DNA from: Actinoplanes auranticolor
GTDB lineage: Bacteria > Actinomycetota > Actinomycetes > Mycobacteriales > Micromonosporaceae
Length of the DNA stretch: 64,000 bases
Direction of reading: 5' to 3'
NCBI RefSeq assembly: GCF_018332655.1
Contig: NZ_BOQL01000063.1
Location: 62,001 to 126,000, forward strand
Shown piece after piece: positions 16,754 to 25,808 of this stretch (positions are counted from its first letter, which is position 1; every line of letters starts with the position of its first letter). A program made the translations under genes and the position numbers. The notes under the pieces were generated by a model, which worked only from the letters and a program-made list of their open reading frames with translations, was not told where the DNA came from and ran no database searches.

Positions 16754-17050
16754 TCAGCGCGCCATGCTTCGACGTGACATCGAGCGCCACAGGTCGTTGC
16801 TCGGGCGCATCTGCTCCATGAGCTCGCGCTCCCATGCGTTTTCCACTTCGACGCCGGCCGTCTCGCATGCCTTGCGGGCGACGTCGGTGCCGTCGGCGGC
16901 GAACTGGTCGGTCCACTCGCCGTCCTCGCCGACCAGGACGATGCGGGCGCCCCGCTTGCCGACGTACTCGATGACCGCCTTCGCGCCGCCGTGGCCGACG
17001 GCGAACGACTTGATGTCGGCGGTCAGTGTCGTATCGGAACCTTCTGCCAT
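16754..17050 (-). CDS. Small conserved hypothetical protein
   Basis: A 98-residue acidic protein beginning MAEGSDTTLTADIKSFAVGHGG. It contains AKAVIEYVGKRGARIVLVGEDGEWTDQFAADGTDVARKACETAGVEVEN, which reads like a compact alpha/beta domain, and a basic tail ending in SMSRRSMAR. I do not recognise the family and assign no function. The ATG at 17050 is preferred over the longer open frame because a good promoter, TTGCCA-16-TAGGCT, ends 7 nt before it, implying a leaderless transcript. A strong palindrome follows the stop, so it is likely a single-gene unit. Confidence 0.65.
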   Translation of the reverse strand: MAEGSDTTLTADIKSFAVGHGGAKAVIEYVGKRGARIVLVGEDGEWTDQFAADGTDVARKACETAGVEVENAWERELMEQMRPSNDLWRSMSRRSMAR

Positions 17051-17057
17051 GACTCGC

Positions 17058-17085
17058 AGCCTAGGCAGACTTCCGGCCCTGGCAA
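17058..17085 (-). promoter_or_regulatory. Leaderless promoter of the small hypothetical gene
   Basis: On the minus strand TTGCCA and TAGGCT are 16 nt apart, and the ATG follows the -10 box by 7 nt. Both boxes match actinobacterial vegetative consensus well. Confidence 0.6.
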
Positions 17086-17247
17086 GCACAACCAGTGCGT
17101 TTTTGTGATGGCAATTACCTGCGGGTTTAGGCGCTACGGACATTGTTTTCGACCGATATTGCCCGAATTGCACCCCCGTTCAGGTTCCTCCCAAGGGGGT
17201 ACGCAGCGTGACGTCGCTAACCCGAACATCGGGCATTCTGGGAGACG

Positions 17248-17267
17248 TGCGTGAATGTCATCACGCA
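17248..17267. repeat. Inverted repeat downstream of ctaB
   Basis: Perfect 7-bp arms TGCGTGA and TCACGCA with a 6-nt loop, 12 nt after the ctaB stop. It could terminate ctaB or be a protein site; no T tract follows. A smaller dyad, CCCGA-N3-TCGGG, is at 17221-17233. Confidence 0.4.
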
Positions 17268-17278
17268 TTGCCACCAAC

Positions 17279-18241
17279 CTAGACGAGTGCGTCGACCGCC
17301 ACCGCGATGAAGAGAATCGTCAGGTACGTGTACGACCAGTGGAACAGCCGCATCGGCTTGAGCGGCTCCCCGCGGCGCGAGCGCAGCACCAGCCGCACCG
17401 CCTCGGACAGGAAGATCGCGCCCGACAGCACGGCCGTGACGCCGTAGATCGGGCCCAGCCCCAGCGGCCACGCCGCCAGCGACGCCACCAGCATCAGCAC
17501 CGTGAAGATCAGGATCTCGGCGTTGACCCGGCCGGCCGAGCGCACCACGGGCAGCATCGGGATGCCGGCGCGGGCGTAGTCGTCCTTGTACTTGATGGCC
17601 AGGGCATAGAAGTGCGGCATCTGCCAAAAGAACACAACCGCAAAAAGCGCCCAGCCCAGCGGGCCGACGGAGCCCGTCACCGCGGCCCAGCCGATCAGCA
17701 CCGGGGCCGCCCCGCAGATTCCGCCCCAGAAGGTGTTCGCCGGAGTCCGCCGCTTCAGCCACAGCGTGTAGACCACGTCGTAGTAGAAGATGGACGCCGC
17801 CGTCATCGCGGTGGCGAGCCAGTTGGTGAACGCGGCCATCAGCACGACCGACACGACGGCCAGGACCAGGCCGAAGATGAGGGCCGAGCGCGGGGTGACC
17901 GTATGCGCCGGCAGCGGGCGCCGCTTGGTGCGCCGCATCAACTGGTCGATGTCGCGGTCGATGTAGCAGTTCAGCGCGCTCGCCGCGCCGGCCGCCAGCG
18001 ACCCGCCGACCAGCACGACCGCCATCAGCCACAGGCTGGGCCAGCCGCCGGCCGCGAGCATCATCGCCGGGATCGTCGTCACCAGCAGCAGCTCGACGAT
18101 GCGCGGCTTGGTCAGCGAGACGTACGCCTTGACGACGGCGCCGATGTCGCGGCGACCCTCCGGCCGACCCGCCGGGGGCGGGACCGCCTCGAGAAGACCG
18201 GGCGACCGCCCCTGGTCGGGACGCTCGGTGATCATGCTCAC
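17279..18241 (-). CDS. ctaB: Protoheme IX farnesyltransferase (heme O synthase) CtaB
   Basis: A 320-residue UbiA-family prenyltransferase with about nine membrane helices. It adds farnesyl to heme B to form heme O, the substrate of CtaA. The first aspartate motif is visible as ALNCYIDRDIDQLMRRTKRRPLP, and the second region as AIKYKDDYARAGIPMLPVV. GTG 18241 is preferred over ATG 18235 because a GGAAGG ribosome site lies 9 nt before it. It is divergent from the tkt operon, the usual actinobacterial arrangement, with 263 nt between. Confidence 0.93.
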   Translation of the reverse strand: MSMITERPDQGRSPGLLEAVPPPAGRPEGRRDIGAVVKAYVSLTKPRIVELLLVTTIPAMMLAAGGWPSLWLMAVVLVGGSLAAGAASALNCYIDRDIDQLMRRTKRRPLPAHTVTPRSALIFGLVLAVVSVVLMAAFTNWLATAMTAASIFYYDVVYTLWLKRRTPANTFWGGICGAAPVLIGWAAVTGSVGPLGWALFAVVFFWQMPHFYALAIKYKDDYARAGIPMLPVVRSAGRVNAEILIFTVLMLVASLAAWPLGLGPIYGVTAVLSGAIFLSEAVRLVLRSRRGEPLKPMRLFHWSYTYLTILFIAVAVDALV

Positions 18242-18504
18242 GGACAGCCACCTTCCGGCATCGGCGAGGGCGTGGAACTACAGCCGTGGCCGATGGGGAC
18301 CGGCCGGCACGTTCGATCAGACTACGCGCAGCCCGGGGCGCCCTCCGGTCGGCCCGGCACGGGTGTACGGCGTCACAGCCCGCAAGGTTCACTGTCCGCT
18401 CTCAGCGTATGGGCCTGTGCCGTTCCCCGGGCGGGGGTTTACCGGGAATGGATAGGGTCAAGTCAAAAGGATTCGACACACCATGCCCGAGGAGCGCAAC
18501 CGAC

Positions 18505-20631
18505 GTGGCTGCCAAAGACGATTTGAACTGGTCCGACCTAGACCGCCGGGCGGTCGACACCGTCCGGGTGCTGGCCATGGACGCCGTCGAGAAATCCGGT
18601 AACGGCCACCCCGGCACGGCGATGAGCCTCGCGCCCGCCGCCTACCTGCTCTTCAACCGGGTCATGCGCCATGACCCGACGGATCCGCTCTGGGCCGGCC
18701 GGGACCGCTTCGTTCTCTCCTGTGGCCACTCCAGCCTCACCCTCTACATCCAGCTGTACCTCAACGGCTACGGCCTGGCCCTGGACGACCTGGCCGCGCT
18801 GCGCCAGTGGGGCTCGCTGACCCCCGGGCACCCGGAGTACGGCCACACCCCCGGCGTCGAGGTCACCACCGGCCCGCTCGGGCAGGGCATCGGCAACGCG
18901 GTGGGCATGGCGATGGCCGCCCGCCGCGAGCGCGGCCTGTTCGACCCGGCCGCCGAGGGTGACTCGCTGTTCGACCACCACGTCTACGCGCTGTGCTCCG
19001 ACGGCGACATCGAGGAGGGCGTCAGCCACGAGTCGAGCGCCATCGCCGGCGTGCAGAAGCTCGGCAACCTCACGCTGATCTACGACGACAACGAGATCTC
19101 CATCGAGGACGACACCCGGATCGCCAAGAACGAGGACGTCGGCGCCCGGTACGCGGCCTACGGCTGGGACGTACGGCACGTCGACTGGCGCAAGGGCGAC
19201 CCGGACAAGGGCACCGAGTACCAGGAGGACGTCGAGGCGCTGTACGCGGCGATCAAGGCGGGCCAGCAGGTCACCGACCGGCCCACCTTCATCGTGCTCA
19301 AGACGATCATCGGCTGGCCCGCGCCGAACAAGCAGAACACCGGCAAGATCCACGGCTCCGCGCTGGGCGAGGACGAGGTCCGCGCGACCAAGGAGATCCT
19401 CGGCTTCGACCCGAACAAGACGTTCGACGTCGCCGACGAGGTGCTGCAGCACACCCGCCAGGTCGTCGAGCGCGGCCGCGCCGTGCACGCCGAGTGGACC
19501 AAGTCCTTCGAGGCCTGGGCCGCGAGCAACGCCGAGGGCAAGGCCCTGTTCGACCGGCTGTCGACCCGCACGCTGCCCCAGGGCTGGCACGAGGCGCTGC
19601 CCGAGTTCCCCGCCGATGAGAAGGGCATCGCCACCCGCGCCGCCTCCGGCAAGGTCCTCGACGCGCTCGCGCCGGTGCTGCCGGAGCTGTGGGGCGGCTC
19701 GGCCGACCTGGCCGAGAGCAACAACACCACCATGAAGGGCGAGCCCTCGTTCATCCCGAGCGAGTACGCCACCAAGGCGTTCCCGGGTCACGAGTACGGC
19801 CGCACCCTGCACTTCGGCATCCGCGAGCACGGCATGGGCTCGATCCTCAACGGCATCGTGGCGCACGGCGGCACCCGCCCGTACGGCGGCACGTTCCTGG
19901 TCTTCAGCGACTACATGCGCGGCGCCGTACGGCTGTCCGCGCTGATGAAGCTGCCGGTCACCTACGTGTGGACGCACGACTCCATCGGCCTGGGCGAGGA
20001 CGGCCCGACGCACCAGCCGATCGAGACGCTGACCGCGCTGCGCGCCATCGTCGGCCTCGACGTGGTCCGCCCGGCCGACGCCAACGAGACCGCGTGGGCC
20101 TGGCGCGGCGCCCTGGAGCACACCGACCGGCCGACCGCGCTGGCGCTGTCCCGGCAGAATCTCCCCACCATCGACCGCAGCAAGTACGCCTCGGCCGAGG
20201 GCACCCTCAAGGGCGGCTACATCATCTCCGAGGCGACCGGTGGCGAACCGAAGGTCATCCTCATCGGCACCGGCTCCGAGCTGTCGATCTGCCTGACGGC
20301 CCAGGAGCGGCTGGAGGCCGAGGGCACCCCGACGCGGGTCGTGTCCATGCCCTGCCAGGAGTGGTTCTTCGAGCAGGACACGGCGTACCAGCAGCGGGTG
20401 CTGCCGCGTGGCGTCAAGGCGCGGGTGTCGGTCGAGGCCGGCATCCGGATGAGCTGGGACCGCCTGCTGGGCGAGGCCGGCGAGGCGGTCAGCATCGAGC
20501 ACTACGGCGCCAGCGCCCCGGCCAAGGTCCTGTTCGAGCAGTTCGGGTTCACCGCGGACAACGTGGTGGCCAAGGCCAACGCCGCCCTCGCCAAGGTCGG
20601 CGAAATCACCGGTCACAAGACCGGAAACTGA
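18505..20631 (+). CDS. tkt: Transketolase
   Basis: A 708-residue thiamine diphosphate enzyme of the non-oxidative pentose phosphate branch, moving two-carbon units between sugar phosphates. It has SGNGHPGTAMSLAP, GHPEYGHTPGVEVTTGPLGQG, the ThDP/Mg motif SDGDIEEGVSHESSAIAG to YDDNEISIED, and GIREHGMGSILNGI with the catalytic glutamate. The frame is open to 18286, but GTG 18505 has GAGGAG 8 nt before it and gives the family N terminus; the ATG at 18483 is out of frame. First gene of tkt-tal-zwf-opcA-pgl. A TAGGGT box at 18453-18458 may be its -10 element. Confidence 0.95.
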   Translation: MAAKDDLNWSDLDRRAVDTVRVLAMDAVEKSGNGHPGTAMSLAPAAYLLFNRVMRHDPTDPLWAGRDRFVLSCGHSSLTLYIQLYLNGYGLALDDLAALRQWGSLTPGHPEYGHTPGVEVTTGPLGQGIGNAVGMAMAARRERGLFDPAAEGDSLFDHHVYALCSDGDIEEGVSHESSAIAGVQKLGNLTLIYDDNEISIEDDTRIAKNEDVGARYAAYGWDVRHVDWRKGDPDKGTEYQEDVEALYAAIKAGQQVTDRPTFIVLKTIIGWPAPNKQNTGKIHGSALGEDEVRATKEILGFDPNKTFDVADEVLQHTRQVVERGRAVHAEWTKSFEAWAASNAEGKALFDRLSTRTLPQGWHEALPEFPADEKGIATRAASGKVLDALAPVLPELWGGSADLAESNNTTMKGEPSFIPSEYATKAFPGHEYGRTLHFGIREHGMGSILNGIVAHGGTRPYGGTFLVFSDYMRGAVRLSALMKLPVTYVWTHDSIGLGEDGPTHQPIETLTALRAIVGLDVVRPADANETAWAWRGALEHTDRPTALALSRQNLPTIDRSKYASAEGTLKGGYIISEATGGEPKVILIGTGSELSICLTAQERLEAEGTPTRVVSMPCQEWFFEQDTAYQQRVLPRGVKARVSVEAGIRMSWDRLLGEAGEAVSIEHYGASAPAKVLFEQFGFTADNVVAKANAALAKVGEITGHKTGN

Positions 20632-20640
20632 GGAGTAGCG

Positions 20641-21783
20641 ATGGTTGACAGGCTGGCAGAGCTTTCCGCCGCTGGTGTAGCGGTGTGGCTCGACGATCTC
20701 TCCCGGGTCCGGCTCGAGACCGGCTCGCTCGACAAGATGCGGCGCGAGCAGCACGTGGTCGGCGTGACCACCAACCCGTCCATCTTCGCGAAGGCGCTGG
20801 CCGACGCGGAGGCGTACGACAAGCAGCTGAAGGATCTGGCTGCGCAGGAGGTCACGGTCGAGGAGGCCGTGCGGCTGCTGACGGCGTACGACGTGCGCTG
20901 GGCGTGTGACGTGATGAAGCCGGCCTACGACGCGTCGAACGGCGTGGACGGCCGGGTGTCCATCGAGGTCGACCCGCGCAGCGCACACCTGACCGAGAAG
21001 ACCGCCTCCGAGGCCAAGACGCTGTGGTGGCTGGTCGACCGCCCGAACCTTTACATCAAGATCCCGGCGACCGAGAAGGGCCTGCCGGCGATCACCGCGA
21101 CGCTGGCCGCGGGCATCAGTGTCAACGTGACGCTGATCTTCTCGCTGGAGCGCTACCGGGCCGTCATGGACGCGTTCCTCGCGGGCCTGGAGCAGGCCAA
21201 GGCCAACGGCCACGACCTGGCCAGGATCGGCTCGGTCGCCTCCTTCTTCGTGTCCCGGGTGGACACCGAGATCGACAAGCGGCTCGACAAGATCGGCAGC
21301 GAGGAGGCCAAGGCGCTGCGGGGCAAGGCCGCGGTCGCCAACGCCCAGCTCGCGTACCAGGCGTACGCCGAGGTCTTCAGCTCGGACCGCTGGCAGGCGC
21401 TGGCCGACGCGGGTGCCCTCCCGCAGCGGCCGCTCTGGGCCTCGACCGGCACCAAGAACCCGGACTACAAGGACACCATCTACGTCGAGGAGCTGATCGC
21501 CCCCGGCACGGTGAACACCATGCCGGAAGCGGTCATCAAGGCGTTCGAGGACCACGGTGAGACCCGTGGCGACACGGTCACCGGCTCGTACGCGCAGGCG
21601 CAGAAGGTCATGGACGACGTGGCCGCGGCCGGCGTCGACCTGACCGACGTGTTCCGGGTCCTGGAGGACGAGGGCGTCGAGAAGTTCGAGGCCAGCTGGG
21701 CCGAGCTGCTCGAGGACGTGAAGAAGTCGCTCAAGGCCGCGGCCAAGGGTTCGGACAACCCGAGCGACGCCGCCAAGTCCTAG
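20641..21783 (+). CDS. tal: Transaldolase
   Basis: A 380-residue TIM-barrel enzyme that transfers a dihydroxyacetone unit from sedoheptulose 7-phosphate to glyceraldehyde 3-phosphate. The Schiff-base lysine is in NLYIKIPATEKGLPAI, with GVTTNPSIFAKAL near the N terminus and RPLWASTGTKNPDYKD late. The length is that of the actinobacterial long-form transaldolase. It starts 9 nt after the tkt stop behind a GAGGAG ribosome site, so the two are co-transcribed. Confidence 0.95.
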   Translation: MVDRLAELSAAGVAVWLDDLSRVRLETGSLDKMRREQHVVGVTTNPSIFAKALADAEAYDKQLKDLAAQEVTVEEAVRLLTAYDVRWACDVMKPAYDASNGVDGRVSIEVDPRSAHLTEKTASEAKTLWWLVDRPNLYIKIPATEKGLPAITATLAAGISVNVTLIFSLERYRAVMDAFLAGLEQAKANGHDLARIGSVASFFVSRVDTEIDKRLDKIGSEEAKALRGKAAVANAQLAYQAYAEVFSSDRWQALADAGALPQRPLWASTGTKNPDYKDTIYVEELIAPGTVNTMPEAVIKAFEDHGETRGDTVTGSYAQAQKVMDDVAAAGVDLTDVFRVLEDEGVEKFEASWAELLEDVKKSLKAAAKGSDNPSDAAKS

Positions 21784-21951
21784 GGACCGATCAGTTGCTC
21801 GCGGGCGTGGAGGCCGTCGCGGGGTTCGCCGTTCGCGGCGTCCCAGCGGCGGCCTCCGCTCGTGGCAAGTCCTCGCCGCAGCCGAGATGTTGCGGCACCG
21901 ACCCTTGGCTGTAACGCTGCGGGACACCGAAAAGCTGGCAGGATGGCACAC

Positions 21952-23469
21952 GTGGGTAATCCGCTGCGTACCGCACAGGACCGACGGCTTCCCAGGATCC
22001 CCGAGCCCTGCGCTCTGGTGATCTTCGGAGTCACGGGCGACCTGTCCCGAAAGAAACTCATCCCGGCGGTCTACGACCTGGCCAACCGGGGTCTGCTGCC
22101 GCCCGGCTTCGTGGTCCTGGGCTTCGCCCGCCGCGACTGGGGCGACGGCGACTTCGAGTCGCTGGCCTACGAGGCGGCCAAGAAGGGCGCCCGGACCCCG
22201 TGGCGTGAGGACGTCTGGACCAGGCTGGCCAGCCAGTTTCAGTTCGTGCCGGGCTCGTTCGACGACGACGCCGCCTTCGACCAGCTCGCGACCACGCTGG
22301 ACGACCTGCGTGAGCGCAACGGCATCGCGGGCAACGCCGCCTTCTACTTCTCCATCCCGCCGGCCGCGTTCCCGCTGGTGCTCAACCAGCTGGCCCGCAC
22401 CGGGATGGCCGACAACGCCAAGTCCGGCGGCTGGCGCCGGGTGGTGGTCGAGAAGCCGTTCGGCAACGACCTGAAGACCGCGATGGCGCTGAACAAGCTG
22501 GTCGACGAGGTCTTCACCCCGGCCGACGTGTTCCGCATCGACCACTACCTCGGCAAGGAGACGGTCCAGAACATCCTGGCCCTGCGCTTCGCCAACAACC
22601 TGTTCGAGCCGGTGTGGAATTCCAAGTACGTCGACTCGGTGCAGATCACCATGGCCGAGGACGTCGGCATCGGCACCCGCGCGGCGTTCTACGACGCCTC
22701 CGGCGCGGCCCGCGACGTGCTGCAGAACCACCTGCTCCAGCTGCTCGCGCTGGTGGGCATGGAGGAGCCGACGAGCTTCGACCCCAACGACGTACGGGCC
22801 GAGAAGCTGAAGGTCCTCAAGGCCATCAGCCTGCCCGTCGACATCGCCAAGGGCTCGGTCCGCGGGCAGTACCTGCCGGGCTGGGTCGCCGGCGAGCGCG
22901 CGGTCGGTTACCTCGAGGAAGCCAACATCCCGCCGGAGTCGACCACGGAGACGTACGTGGCCGTGCGGCTCGGCATCCAGAACAGACGCTGGGCCGAGGT
23001 GCCGTTCTACGTCCGCGTCGGCAAGCGGATGCCGCGGCGGGTCACCGAGATCGCCATCATGTTCAAGAAGGCGCCGCACCTGCCGTTCGACCCGGCCGAC
23101 GTGGAGATGCTGGGCAACAACCAGCTGGTCATCCGGGTGCAGCCGGACGAGGGCGTGGTGCTGAAGTTCGGCTCCAAGGTGCCGGGCACCACGATGGAGG
23201 TCCGCGACATCGCGATGGACTTCCAGTACGGCGAGGCGTTCACCGAGTCCAGCCCGGAGGCGTACGAGCGGCTCGTGCTCGACGTGCTCGTCGGTGACCG
23301 GACGCTGTTCCCGGACGCGGCCGAGATCGAGCAGAGCTGGAAGGTCATCGACCCGCTGGAGGCGGCCTGGGCCGGGACCAAGCCGGAGCCGTACCGTTCC
23401 GGTGAGTGGGGGCCCCGGGCCTCGGACGAGATGCTGGCCCGCGAGGGCCGCGCGTGGAGGCGAGCATGA
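21952..23469 (+). CDS. zwf: Glucose-6-phosphate dehydrogenase
   Basis: About 505 residues. It oxidises glucose 6-phosphate to 6-phosphogluconolactone, making NADPH. The nucleotide site is VIFGVTGDLSRKKLIPAVYDL and the substrate site with the catalytic histidine is RIDHYLGKETVQNILALRFAN; VEKPFG precedes it. GTG 21952 has AGGA 8 nt before it, while the ATG at 21943 lacks a ribosome site, so the GTG is preferred though either could be used. It is separated from tal by 168 nt, which may hold a second promoter, and its stop overlaps opcA as ATGA. Confidence 0.94.
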   Translation: MGNPLRTAQDRRLPRIPEPCALVIFGVTGDLSRKKLIPAVYDLANRGLLPPGFVVLGFARRDWGDGDFESLAYEAAKKGARTPWREDVWTRLASQFQFVPGSFDDDAAFDQLATTLDDLRERNGIAGNAAFYFSIPPAAFPLVLNQLARTGMADNAKSGGWRRVVVEKPFGNDLKTAMALNKLVDEVFTPADVFRIDHYLGKETVQNILALRFANNLFEPVWNSKYVDSVQITMAEDVGIGTRAAFYDASGAARDVLQNHLLQLLALVGMEEPTSFDPNDVRAEKLKVLKAISLPVDIAKGSVRGQYLPGWVAGERAVGYLEEANIPPESTTETYVAVRLGIQNRRWAEVPFYVRVGKRMPRRVTEIAIMFKKAPHLPFDPADVEMLGNNQLVIRVQPDEGVVLKFGSKVPGTTMEVRDIAMDFQYGEAFTESSPEAYERLVLDVLVGDRTLFPDAAEIEQSWKVIDPLEAAWAGTKPEPYRSGEWGPRASDEMLAREGRAWRRA

Positions 23470-24482
23470 TCGGGCTGTGGGACACCACGGGTAACGAGGT
23501 CGTCAAGGCGCTGGCGGCCGAACGGCGCAGCGCGGGCGGTGTGGCCAGTGGCCTCGCCCTGACGCTGGTCGCCGTGGTGGAGGAGAAGAAGGTCCGCGAG
23601 GCCGAGGCGGCCGCGACCATCGCGGCGTCCGCGCACCCCTGCCGCCTGCTCATCGTGGTCCGCTCGGACCTCGAGGGCCGCAGCCGGCTGGACGCGGAGA
23701 TCGTGGTCGGCGGCCGGCTGGGCCCGGCCGAAGCCGTCGTGATGCGCATGTACGGCCGCCTGGCCCTGCACGCCGAGTCGGTCGTCATGCCCCTGCTCGC
23801 CCCGGACGTGCCCGTGGTGACCTGGTGGCACAGCGAGCCGCCGGACGTCATCGCGAACGACTTCCTGGGCGTGGTCGCCGACCGGCGCATCACCGACTGC
23901 AAGCTGGACGCGGACCCGGTGGCCGCGCTGCGCCAGCGGGCGAGGGACTACGCCCCCGGCGACACCGACCTCACCTGGACCCGGATCACGCTGTGGCGCA
24001 CCCTGGTGGCCGGCGCGTTCGACACCACCGACGAGCGGGTCGTCGGCGCCACCATCGTGGCGCCGCTCAACGACCCGACCGCCGCGCTGATGCAGGGCTG
24101 GCTGAAGTCGCGGCTGGGCATCGACCCGGTCTGGGAGCACACCGACCGGTCGCCGCGGATGCACTCGGTGGAGCTGCAGTGCGCCAACGGCGACTGCGTC
24201 CGGGTCACCCGGGACGAGGGCACGGCGCTGTTCAGCCGCACCGGCCAGGAAGACCGGTACATGCCGTTGCCGAAGCGTCCCGTCGGGGACGAGCTGGCCG
24301 AGGAGCTGCGCCGGCTCGACGCCGACCAGATCTACGGCGAGGCGCTGGGGGCCATGGCCGGTATCGCGGGGCTGGACAGCAAGCCGGCGATGCGCGTCCA
24401 CGTCTGGAAGGACCCGATGCAGGCCGAGCGGGCGGGCGACGGGGCCGGCGCCTTCGCGGGCCCGGGTGGCTCCGCCGCCTGA
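23466..24482 (+). CDS. opcA: Glucose-6-phosphate dehydrogenase assembly protein OpcA
   Basis: A 338-residue OpcA/Zwf-effector protein found next to zwf in cyanobacteria and actinobacteria, needed for full G6PDH activity. Recognisable blocks are HPCRLLIVV near residue 58, VVMPLLAPDVPVVTWWHSEPP, and the C-terminal MPLPKRPVGDELAEELRRLDADQIYGEALGA. The start overlaps zwf by 4 nt, consistent with complex formation between the products. A hairpin follows before pgl. Confidence 0.92.
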   Translation: MIGLWDTTGNEVVKALAAERRSAGGVASGLALTLVAVVEEKKVREAEAAATIAASAHPCRLLIVVRSDLEGRSRLDAEIVVGGRLGPAEAVVMRMYGRLALHAESVVMPLLAPDVPVVTWWHSEPPDVIANDFLGVVADRRITDCKLDADPVAALRQRARDYAPGDTDLTWTRITLWRTLVAGAFDTTDERVVGATIVAPLNDPTAALMQGWLKSRLGIDPVWEHTDRSPRMHSVELQCANGDCVRVTRDEGTALFSRTGQEDRYMPLPKRPVGDELAEELRRLDADQIYGEALGAMAGIAGLDSKPAMRVHVWKDPMQAERAGDGAGAFAGPGGSAA

Positions 24483-24497
24483 CGCTCTAAGATCGTG

Positions 24498-24528
24498 GGG
24501 GCCGCTCGCCGACTCGGCGGGTGGCCCC
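24498..24528 (+). terminator. Hairpin between opcA and pgl, possible attenuator
   Basis: A 14-bp stem (GGGGCC arm to GGCCCC arm with two G-T pairs, 3-nt loop) is followed by TTTCTCC. It lies 16 nt after opcA and 24 nt before pgl, so it may lower rather than stop pgl transcription. Confidence 0.45.
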
Positions 24529-24551
24529 TTTCTCCGGTGACGAGGGGCTTC

Positions 24552-25322
24552 ATGAGCGAGACCGTTGTGGTGGTGGTTCCCGACGCCGACATCCTGGCGT
24601 CGACGGTGGCGGCGCGGCTGGTCATCAAGATCATCGACGCGCAGGCCGGGCGCGGCTGGGCCAGTGTCGTGCTGACCGGCGGCCGGGTGGCGGCCAAGGT
24701 GCTGCGCTCGGTCAAGGAGCTGCCGGCCGCGGACGCGGTCGACTGGTCCCGGGTCGACCTGTGGTGGGGCGACGAGCGCTTCCTGCCCGCGGGCGACCAG
24801 GACCGCAACGAGACCCAGGCCCGCGAGGCGCTGCTGGACGCGCTGCCGCTGGATCCCGCCCGCGTGCACGCCATGCCCCCGTCCGACGGCCCGGACGGCG
24901 ACGACGCCAAGGCGGCCGCCGCCCGCTACGCCCGCGAGCTGGCCGCGGCGGCCAAGCCGGGCAGCTCCGAGCTGCCGCACTTCGACGTGCTGATGCTCGG
25001 CGTCGGCGAGGACGGGCACGTGGCGTCGATCTTCCCCGAGCACCCGGGCGGCTACGAGACCGGCACGGTCGCGGCGGTGCACAACAGCCCGAAGCCGCCG
25101 CCGACCCGGATCTCGCTGACCATGCCCACGATCCGTACGGCCGAGGAGGTCTGGCTGATCGCCGCGGGCAAGGACAAGGCAGCCCCGGTCGGCATGGCGA
25201 TCGAGGGCGCCGGACCCCAGCAGCTGCCGGCGGCGGGCGCGGTCGGCACCGACCGGACGCTGTGGCTGCTGGACCGCGCCGCGGCGGCCAACGTCCCGCC
25301 GAAGGCCCGCAGCCTGCGCTGA
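24552..25322 (+). CDS. pgl: 6-phosphogluconolactonase
   Basis: A 256-residue hydrolase of the NagB/Pgl fold that opens 6-phosphogluconolactone, the product of Zwf. It has VVLTGGRVAAKVL, the conserved WGDERFLPAGDQDRNETQAREALLD and LMLGVGEDGHVASIFPEHPG, where the histidine and glutamate act in catalysis. The ATG at 24552 begins the family N terminus; the longer open frame includes the upstream hairpin and is rejected. Last gene of the pentose phosphate operon, ending 9 nt from the convergent gene. Confidence 0.93.
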   Translation: MSETVVVVVPDADILASTVAARLVIKIIDAQAGRGWASVVLTGGRVAAKVLRSVKELPAADAVDWSRVDLWWGDERFLPAGDQDRNETQAREALLDALPLDPARVHAMPPSDGPDGDDAKAAAARYARELAAAAKPGSSELPHFDVLMLGVGEDGHVASIFPEHPGGYETGTVAAVHNSPKPPPTRISLTMPTIRTAEEVWLIAAGKDKAAPVGMAIEGAGPQQLPAAGAVGTDRTLWLLDRAAAANVPPKARSLR

Positions 25323-25331
25323 TCAGCCGGG

Positions 25332-25808
25332 TCAGGGCGTCTCGCCGGGCTTACCCGGCGTGGCCTCGACGCCCGGGTCCCTGGCCGGGGAGGCGTCCGG
25401 GGCTCCGGCCGGAGGGGCGGCCGGGTCCTCGTCCGGAGAGCTCCTCGGGGCTGTCGTGGCCGCCGGCGGCTCAGGCGATTCGCCGGTACCGACGGTCGAC
25501 GGGACCGGTTCGGAGGCCGACGTCGGGCTGGGCGAGAGCGCGACGGAAGGCGTGACGGAAGGCGTGGGCACCGTGGCCGCCGGGGCGTTCGGGACCGGCA
25601 GCGGCGGATCACCGGCCGGCTGGCGTACCGCGAACACCACCGCCACCACGACGGCTGTGACCACCAGCAGCGAGCGCCACCAGGGACGCCACGACCGCCG
25701 TACCGGCGCCGCGGTCGGCGGCACCGCGGGCTGCAGACTGGCCGGGGTGATCTGACCGGCCCGGGCGGACAACGCCCGGCGCACCCGGTCCTCTGTCTGC
25801 GTGCTCAT
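25332..25808 (-). CDS. Single-pass membrane protein with Pro/Ser/Thr-rich tail, sigma-factor partner
   Basis: A 158-residue protein. Residues 1-40 are cytoplasmic with DRVRRALSARAGQITPASLQP, residues about 44-62 (WRSLLVVTAVVVAVVFAV) form one transmembrane helix, and the remaining 95 residues are rich in Pro, Ser, Thr and Ala and would be extracytoplasmic. The start overlaps the ECF sigma factor stop by 4 nt. Topology and position are those of an anti-sigma factor, but no zinc-binding anti-sigma motif is visible, so the role is inferred only from context. Confidence 0.65.
   Translation of the reverse strand: MSTQTEDRVRRALSARAGQITPASLQPAVPPTAAPVRRSWRPWWRSLLVVTAVVVAVVFAVRQPAGDPPLPVPNAPAATVPTPSVTPSVALSPSPTSASEPVPSTVGTGESPEPPAATTAPRSSPDEDPAAPPAGAPDASPARDPGVEATPGKPGETP

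Noticed and set aside
18538..23079. A 1513-residue open frame on the minus strand across tkt, tal and zwf
   Set aside because: It is antisense to well-supported genes, has compositional bias expected from high GC (many Arg, Gly, Val, Asp), and shows no domain.
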